Source: a virus
Reading direction: 5' to 3' (one strand)
Length of the DNA: 27,470 nucleotides
Virus record (IMG/VR): IMGVR_UViG_3300027911_000057
Span: 1 to 27,470 of that record
Part shown: positions 22,797 through 27,470 of the stretch, piece after piece
Layout: each line of letters opens with the position of its first letter
Numbering within the stretch: position 1 is the stretch's first letter
Notes under the pieces: generated by a model
Database searches by the model: none
The model's input: the letters and a program-made list of their open reading frames with translations, nothing else
Told to the model about the DNA's origin: nothing
Translations under genes and position numbers: made by a program

Positions 22797-22810
22797 CCCG
22801 GCCGGCCGGG
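22797..22810. promoter_or_regulatory. Perfect 14-bp palindrome in the divergent promoter region
   Basis: CCCGGCCGGCCGGG is its own reverse complement. It lies in the only 47 nt between the lipoprotein and methyltransferase genes, so it is placed to control both. It also contains CCGG and GGCC, common C5-methyltransferase target cores. Operator or self-regulation site is inferred. Confidence 0.45.
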
Positions 22811-22831
22811 CTGCTTCCCTTGCGCTAACCG

Positions 22832-23869
22832 ATGGGCTACACTTACAGGGTGATTCGAGTCGTTTCTCTTTTCGCGGGCATCGGCGCGGCCGACCTCGGC
22901 CTGTATCGCGCTGCTGCGGACCTTGGCATCGACGTCGAGGTGGTCGCTGCCTACGATTCGTGGCCTGCCGCCGTCGCCGTCTACAACGCCAACCTCCCGC
23001 ACCCGGTCGCCCAGGTCGCCGACGTCAAGCAGATGCAGCGCAGCGATCTTCCGCCGCACGACCTCATCATCGGCGGACCGCCCTGCCAGCCGTTCTCGCT
23101 CGCGGGGAAGCGCCAGGGCCACGACGACCCGCGCAACTGCCTGCCCGACTTCCTGCGGCTCGCCGGTGATACGTCGTACCTCATGGAGAACGTCATGCCG
23201 CGGCTCGTCAACGCGCCGTTCTCCGTGAAGCTGAACGCCTTCGACTTCGGCGATGTGACGACGCGCAAGCGGTGGTTCTACTCGACGCACCTGCTGCACA
23301 TCATCGAGACGCCGGGGCCGCTGCGGTTCGGGGACATCCGCGACCACGAAGCGGACCGGCTCGCGCTGGGGCGACGCGGCACGGGCGCGGTGTATGGCGA
23401 CGGCGACGCCCTGGGAGGGCTGACTGCCCATGCCAGCGCGAAGATGGTCGCAGTCGGGCAGCGGGCCCACGGCTACAGCGACGGACGCGGCTGGAATCTC
23501 ATCGACGAGGCTGCGCTGCTCACAAGCGTTACATCGCATACGCACGACCAAAATCCGCAACCGCATGAGGCGCCGCTCAAGGTCGGACTACGCGGCCACT
23601 CGGCCTCGGCCTCGGCCTTCGAAGATGATGAACCCCTCGGCTCGCTCATCGCAAACTCCTGGCACGGCAACGAACTCTCGCGCCTCGGACCCACCGTCCG
23701 CTGCCCCTCGATCCTCGAAATGGCACGCGCTCACAGCATCCCCGACTCCTGGGATTGGGCCGGCGCCACCAAAACCGCTCGCGGCAAGATGATCGCGAAC
23801 TCCTGGCCGATCGGCATGGCGACGGCGGTATGCCGTGCGATGCTGCTGGCTATGGGCGGGGTGCGCTAA
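22832..23869 (+). CDS. Orphan DNA (cytosine-5-)-methyltransferase
   Basis: A 345-aa enzyme, the only plus-strand gene. It transfers methyl groups from S-adenosylmethionine to cytosine C5. Motif I (SLFAGIGAADLG, residues 12-23), motif IV with the catalytic Cys (GGPPCQPFS, 81-89, Cys85), motif VI (MENV, 118-121), motif VIII (TTRKRWF, 143-149), a motif IX-like SILEMARAHSIPDSW and a motif X-like GKMIANSWPIGMA are all present and in order. The region between VIII and IX (about 150-285) would be the target-recognition part; specificity unknown. No restriction enzyme partner is encoded nearby, so it likely protects the phage DNA or alters gene expression. Start may instead be GTG at 22850 (see -10 box). 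Its 3' end overlaps the convergent head gene by 20 nt. Confidence 0.9.
   Translation: MGYTYRVIRVVSLFAGIGAADLGLYRAAADLGIDVEVVAAYDSWPAAVAVYNANLPHPVAQVADVKQMQRSDLPPHDLIIGGPPCQPFSLAGKRQGHDDPRNCLPDFLRLAGDTSYLMENVMPRLVNAPFSVKLNAFDFGDVTTRKRWFYSTHLLHIIETPGPLRFGDIRDHEADRLALGRRGTGAVYGDGDALGGLTAHASAKMVAVGQRAHGYSDGRGWNLIDEAALLTSVTSHTHDQNPQPHEAPLKVGLRGHSASASAFEDDEPLGSLIANSWHGNELSRLGPTVRCPSILEMARAHSIPDSWDWAGATKTARGKMIANSWPIGMATAVCRAMLLAMGGVR
22838..22843 (+). promoter_or_regulatory. Candidate -10 box for the methyltransferase
   Basis: TACACT, preceded by GC, is a near-consensus -10 box. A poor -35 (TTCCCT) sits 17 nt upstream. Transcription would start near 22850, exactly at the in-frame GTG that could begin the methyltransferase, implying a leaderless mRNA. 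The ATG at 22832 would then be upstream of the transcript. Confidence 0.35.
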
Positions 23870-24674
23870 CCCATTCGCGCCCCTTGGCCGTGAGCACCGT
23901 CTCCGGCAGCGAGCGCGGAGAGGTCACGTACTCATACGAGCACGAGCAAAACGGGAACTCCGCCGGCTGCTCGATCTCGTCCGTATATTTGAGCCCAGCC
24001 TTCCGGACCAGCCCCTCCGTCATCGCCCAGGAGTCGCGGACCAGAAAGAGCGTCCCTGACCGCTTGAGGTGCTCGGGCCGAGCGTCGTACCCGTGATCGT
24101 GCTCGCCGCGGTCATGCCAAATCGCCCCGATAGCCCCCGCACCCTGCGCCACGACGTGCGCGACCGCGGCGATGAGCTTGTGCCCCTGGTCGATGGCGAC
24201 CCGCCGCTTCTCGAATTTGATCTGGGCGACCGGCTTGGCGATCTCCGCCGAGATGGCGCGTAGCTCGCGCGGGGTCACGAAACTGCCCTTCGGCCCGACC
24301 GAGGTCGTCCAGCCGGCGAACCGCTGAAGCGTCTTCTGCACGGCCGCTGCCCGATTGAGCCGGATGAGATCCACGCCCGCGAAGATGCGCCGGTCGAGTT
24401 CTGCCCGCAGCGATGGGGCTACCATGTCGAGCGTGTACCGGGTGACGCCCGGCACGCGGTCCTGAATACCGCCGCGTTCCACCTGCCGGGCGAAGATGCG
24501 ATCGAGCGTAGCGGCCATCTCCTGGCGGGTGAACGCATCCGAGGGCAATTCGGCGTCGAGTGCCGCGTGCAGCCGCAGGAGCCAGTCTTGCAGGGCAGCC
24601 TCGGTCGTGTACCCGTGGGCAGCGAACTCCCGCAGCGCGTCGAGCAGGATGGTCCGAAAGCGCGGCTGCCCCAT
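23850..24674 (-). CDS. Phage head morphogenesis protein (Mu gpF-like)
   Basis: A 274-aa protein placed directly after the portal gene (TAAATG junction), where head-morphogenesis/minor capsid proteins sit. It is mainly helical with RILLDALREFAAHG-like N-terminal helices, a middle PGVTRYTLDMVAPSLRAELD, and LIRLNRAAAVQKTLQRFAGW. The C-terminal part has IWHDRGEHDHGYDARPEHLK, then LFLVRDSWAM and FPFCSCSYEYV; the last Cys-rich 'FC.C.Y' motif is the typical end of the family. It probably helps portal-dependent head assembly or DNA ejection. The C-terminal codons overlap the methyltransferase gene on the other strand. Confidence 0.75.
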   Translation of the reverse strand: MGQPRFRTILLDALREFAAHGYTTEAALQDWLLRLHAALDAELPSDAFTRQEMAATLDRIFARQVERGGIQDRVPGVTRYTLDMVAPSLRAELDRRIFAGVDLIRLNRAAAVQKTLQRFAGWTTSVGPKGSFVTPRELRAISAEIAKPVAQIKFEKRRVAIDQGHKLIAAVAHVVAQGAGAIGAIWHDRGEHDHGYDARPEHLKRSGTLFLVRDSWAMTEGLVRKAGLKYTDEIEQPAEFPFCSCSYEYVTSPRSLPETVLTAKGREWVSAPRP

Positions 24675-26168
24675 TTAGGACGCCGCTGCGAACGGCCTCG
24701 GCCGGCCTGGCTCCTTGTCCTCAGCCTGGCTCTGCGCGTTCAGGGCGTCCTCAGCCGCCTGCGCGTTCTTCTCGAAGAACTCTTGCAGGGTGTCCTCGTC
24801 CAAGATGAGCTTGCTCGCGAACAGGTGCTCTGCCTCATTCACGTTCTCGGCGAGCCAGGTGATGAGCTTGGCCTTGTTCTCCGGATCGAGTTCCGGCATG
24901 AGGACCTCGAGCAACGCCACGGCGGCCTTGAACTTCACGTCCTCGTCTTTGCTCTTCTCGCTGTCCGGCTCGATGAGGTAGTTCGGCCAGACTGCCGTGA
25001 ACGAGTGCATGCATTCGTGCAGCCACGTCTCATACGGCTTCAACTCGGGATAGTCGGCCTTGAGCGTTTCGTAGAACTCGGGCGTCCAAGCCTTGCGCTG
25101 CACGATTCGGTCCATGAAGGCGTAGGCCGGCGCCATGTCCTCGCGCACGAAGTTGATATAGCGCGCCTTTTCCTTGGCGTCCTCGCTACCTTCACCGAAG
25201 CCTTCGGCGAGCGTCTCCTTCGTGACGATCGAAGCGGGCATACCGGCGGCGCTCGCGATGTTGCGGAGCGCGTTGCTCCGAGCGAATGCCGCGGCCTTGT
25301 CCAGATTCATCATGTTCAGCGTTTCGACCGACTCATCGACGCCGATAGAAAGCACCTGGCCCGTGACGCCTTGCTTGATCGTTCCGCGCTTCCAGCCGAA
25401 CATCGTGCCCATGATGTTGTCAATAAACGAGCCAGGCGAAGCCATCTTCGCGACCAGCAGGCCCGCCTTCTGCGTCACCATCTGGTCGGTGATCATCGTC
25501 TGCAAGAACGTCTTCATCGGGTAGAGCGCCCGCTGATAGACCGACCGGCCAACGAACCCGTAAGCCGAGGGCGTCCACTGGATGTAGATCGGCTGCTCGT
25601 TCATCTTTGGGAAGAGCCGTGAGGGATGCCAGCGCTGTCCGTTGACGTGGATGTTCCCAGACGGTTTGAGGAAGTTCGGCGAATTCGGGTCCTGATTGAG
25701 CACGAGCGATCCCGCCGTATTGAGCGGGTCGAGCACGTTGAAGAACAGTTCTGCCTTGTCGAGTTTGTTCAGGTCGAGCGGGCTGCTAAGTTCCGACCCA
25801 ATCTCACCGACGCCGAGCGAGGTGATCCCGTAGGCACGGCTCAGGGAGATGAGGTTGTGAAGGGTGACCGTCGCACCGACCTTGCCGATTTGGTCCCAGG
25901 TCCGCTGAAACTGCTCGATGATCCGCTTCTCGCCGAGGACCGGGATGCTGATCTCGCGCGGCTGCGACTGCGCGAGGGTGATCGGCTCGTCGGCCAGCAC
26001 GGCGCCCAGCGGGTGATACGAATAGATGAGCTTGCAGAGTTCGTAGCTCGGTGCGGCGCCCGGCACGATGTTCGGCGCCATCATCATTTGCATGAGCGGC
26101 GAGTCGGGGCCACCATCGACGCCGGCAAAGGCGAACCCCTGATCCTGATTCATGCCGCTGTTGAACAT
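24675..26168 (-). CDS. Portal protein (DUF1073 type)
   Basis: A 497-aa portal protein, the dodecameric ring at the vertex through which DNA enters and leaves. Residues 38-80 show SYELCKLIYSYHPLGAVLAD, then LISLSRAYGITSLGVGEIGS and LNKLDKAELFFNVLDPLNTA. The later part has YIQWTPSAYGFVGRSVYQRA, QTMITDQMVTQKAGLLVAKM and GWKRGTIKQGVTGQVLSIGV, as in DUF1073-type portals. The C-terminal 100 residues are charged and helical (EVLMPELDPENKAKLITWLA). It begins 1 nt after the terminase stop and abuts the head protein. Length is usual for the family. Confidence 0.85.
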   Translation of the reverse strand: MFNSGMNQDQGFAFAGVDGGPDSPLMQMMMAPNIVPGAAPSYELCKLIYSYHPLGAVLADEPITLAQSQPREISIPVLGEKRIIEQFQRTWDQIGKVGATVTLHNLISLSRAYGITSLGVGEIGSELSSPLDLNKLDKAELFFNVLDPLNTAGSLVLNQDPNSPNFLKPSGNIHVNGQRWHPSRLFPKMNEQPIYIQWTPSAYGFVGRSVYQRALYPMKTFLQTMITDQMVTQKAGLLVAKMASPGSFIDNIMGTMFGWKRGTIKQGVTGQVLSIGVDESVETLNMMNLDKAAAFARSNALRNIASAAGMPASIVTKETLAEGFGEGSEDAKEKARYINFVREDMAPAYAFMDRIVQRKAWTPEFYETLKADYPELKPYETWLHECMHSFTAVWPNYLIEPDSEKSKDEDVKFKAAVALLEVLMPELDPENKAKLITWLAENVNEAEHLFASKLILDEDTLQEFFEKNAQAAEDALNAQSQAEDKEPGRPRPFAAAS

Positions 26169-26169
26169 G

Positions 26170-27470
26170 CTAGATGCCTTTCCGCTCGCCCGCGTTCGTT
26201 CCCCGGGTCATGAGGACGAGGTAGCAAAACGTATCCAAGAGGTCGAGCCCGTCCGTCACCTTCGAGCCCACCCGAAAACTGCCGACTTGCTTGAGCAGGT
26301 GATTCGCGGAGATGCGCTTGTGGACTTTCGTCTTGTTGAAGGCGTAGTCCGTGATCTTCACGTCGCCCTTGTAGACATAGGGGCTGGCCGCGATCGCGCG
26401 CTCATCCTTGCCCATGGCGGTTAGTTTCGAGTCGATGGGGTAGGCCGGCGCATCGGTCCCCTCTCGCCGGAGGTTGCGCGCCTGCTGGATGAGGACCGTG
26501 CCCGTGGCCTTGTCTTCAATAATGGCGCCGGAAAAGCCACGCCGGGCGCCGCACAGCCGAGACAGATCCTCCCCCCGCTCATAGATGCTCGGGAGCCAAT
26601 CGGACTGAGCGGCCCCTTCGATCTGGATGATGTCCCAATCGAGAATATTGACCGGCGCCCGGGGGAGCAGCGAGTTGTACGAGCCATAGATGACCGCGGT
26701 CGAATTGTGCTCCTGGCCCGACTTGATTGCCGTGTCGATGATGGCGAGGACCGTATCGCAGCGGTCCGGCATCGGCACGGGAACCATGAGCGGCTTCCCA
26801 TCCGGCCCGAGCATCCCGCTTTCGACTAGGAGCTTCTCGAGCGGGAAGAACGCCACGCCGGACCAATCCACGAACTCGGCGAGGTACTCCTGACGATAGA
26901 CCTCGGGCGAATTCTCTAGCTCAAGCTTCGCGACTTCCTCGGCCGGCAGGTACGGGTTGGTGGACGTAGGCGCATGGAACTCGACAAATTCGCTCCCGGG
27001 GTCAACGCAGATGCGATAGAACCAGTTCTCGTCATCCTGGCCGGCCGGCGTCGAGAAGACCCATCCAACGCCCCGATAGTCCAGCAGGGTCGGCTTGATC
27101 GATTTCGTCCAGATGTCTTCCATGTCGGGCCCGGCGAAGGCCGCCTCGTCGATGATCACCCCGTGATACTTGCGCGATCGGCCCGCTCGAGGATTGTTCA
27201 GCGTCCAGAAGTCTACCCGGCCGCCGCCAACGCACCGGATCACCCCGTCAATCTTGGAAGCCGAGAGCGTGATCGGCTCGAGGATCTCATAGATGTCCCG
27301 GTACGTCTCGGACGTGATTTTGTAGTCTGGGGCGAACAGGCCCCAATTCTCCCCTCGAGCGGCGCCGTCGCAGATCATGGTCGAAGCCATAGCCGTCTTG
27401 CCCCAGCGCCGGCCGCAGCGGATGACCATGTAGCGGCCGGGGACATTCCAGGCTTCGACCTGTCCGGCAT
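26170..27470 (-). CDS. Terminase large subunit, partial (N-terminus beyond right edge)
   Basis: The frame stays open from an internal ATG at 27429 to the right edge (GQVEAWNVPGRYMVIRCGRR), so the real start lies outside the window. The ATPase part has Walker A GRRWGKT, Walker B VIIDE followed by AAF, and the coupling motif STPAG. The nuclease part has the acidic triad pattern AIIDTAIKSG, IIEDKATGT and DGLDLLDTFCYLV. It packages DNA into the prohead by ATP hydrolysis and cuts the concatemer. A small terminase gene is expected to the right. The visible part is about 433 residues. Confidence 0.93.
   Translation of the reverse strand, partial: AGQVEAWNVPGRYMVIRCGRRWGKTAMASTMICDGAARGENWGLFAPDYKITSETYRDIYEILEPITLSASKIDGVIRCVGGGRVDFWTLNNPRAGRSRKYHGVIIDEAAFAGPDMEDIWTKSIKPTLLDYRGVGWVFSTPAGQDDENWFYRICVDPGSEFVEFHAPTSTNPYLPAEEVAKLELENSPEVYRQEYLAEFVDWSGVAFFPLEKLLVESGMLGPDGKPLMVPVPMPDRCDTVLAIIDTAIKSGQEHNSTAVIYGSYNSLLPRAPVNILDWDIIQIEGAAQSDWLPSIYERGEDLSRLCGARRGFSGAIIEDKATGTVLIQQARNLRREGTDAPAYPIDSKLTAMGKDERAIAASPYVYKGDVKITDYAFNKTKVHKRISANHLLKQVGSFRVGSKVTDGLDLLDTFCYLVLMTRGTNAGERKGI

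Noticed and set aside
24567-25622. 351-aa plus-strand frame
   Set aside because: Antisense shadow of the portal gene in GC-rich DNA; no supporting motif or start site.
1-27470. CRISPR array, tRNA, integrase, transposase, att sites or diversity-generating retroelement
   Set aside because: No spaced direct repeats, tRNA-like folds, recombinase or reverse-transcriptase motifs were seen. The only arrays are coding repeats.

Overview
The window is one continuous stretch of a high-GC tailed-phage (or prophage) genome. It covers most of the DNA-packaging, head, tail and baseplate genes of a contractile-tailed (myovirus-type) virion. All genes but one lie on the minus strand, so the map reads from right to left. 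No host genes, integrase, repressor, replication genes, lysin/holin, tRNA or CRISPR were seen, so the host cannot be named. The GC content and Shine-Dalgarno-led starts indicate a high-GC bacterium. The gene set (DUF1073-type portal, Mu gpF-like head protein, DUF2213 protease, DUF2184 capsid, Pam3-like baseplate plug) recalls the Bcep781-like and Pam3-like contractile phages; this is from memory of the families, not from a search.

Right to left: terminase large subunit (5' end off the window), portal, and head morphogenesis protein. Next comes a non-standard cassette at 21658-23869: an orphan C5-cytosine methyltransferase on the plus strand, a divergent minus-strand pair encoding a lipoprotein and an exported protein, and about 430 nt of non-coding DNA with a large hairpin. 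The head module then resumes with a protease-scaffold fusion, a probable capsid-associated protein and the major capsid protein, followed by an intrinsic terminator. After that come an unknown 176-aa protein, a probable head-tail adaptor, a tail-completion-like protein and a tail-terminator-like protein.

From 15944 down to 10649 there is an unusual island of ten small to medium, mostly unassigned structural-looking genes. It includes a BppU-like Ig-domain protein, two paralogous 214/215-aa proteins, a protein of seven 21-residue repeats and a 99-aa protein that appears to start at ATC. A second intrinsic terminator lies inside this island.

The contractile tail follows: sheath, tube, an assembly chaperone with a probable -1 frameshift on a run of eight T, tape measure with a C-terminal lytic-like domain, five baseplate genes (unassigned protein, plug, hub, spike, gp25-like wedge), gpJ-like wedge, gpI-like/FN3-like protein, and finally a tail fibre with 60-residue repeats that runs off the left edge. 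Most neighbours are joined by ATGA, GTGA, TAATG or abutting stop/start junctions, so this is a tightly coupled late operon. The two terminators have no room for a new promoter behind them and so probably act as attenuators.
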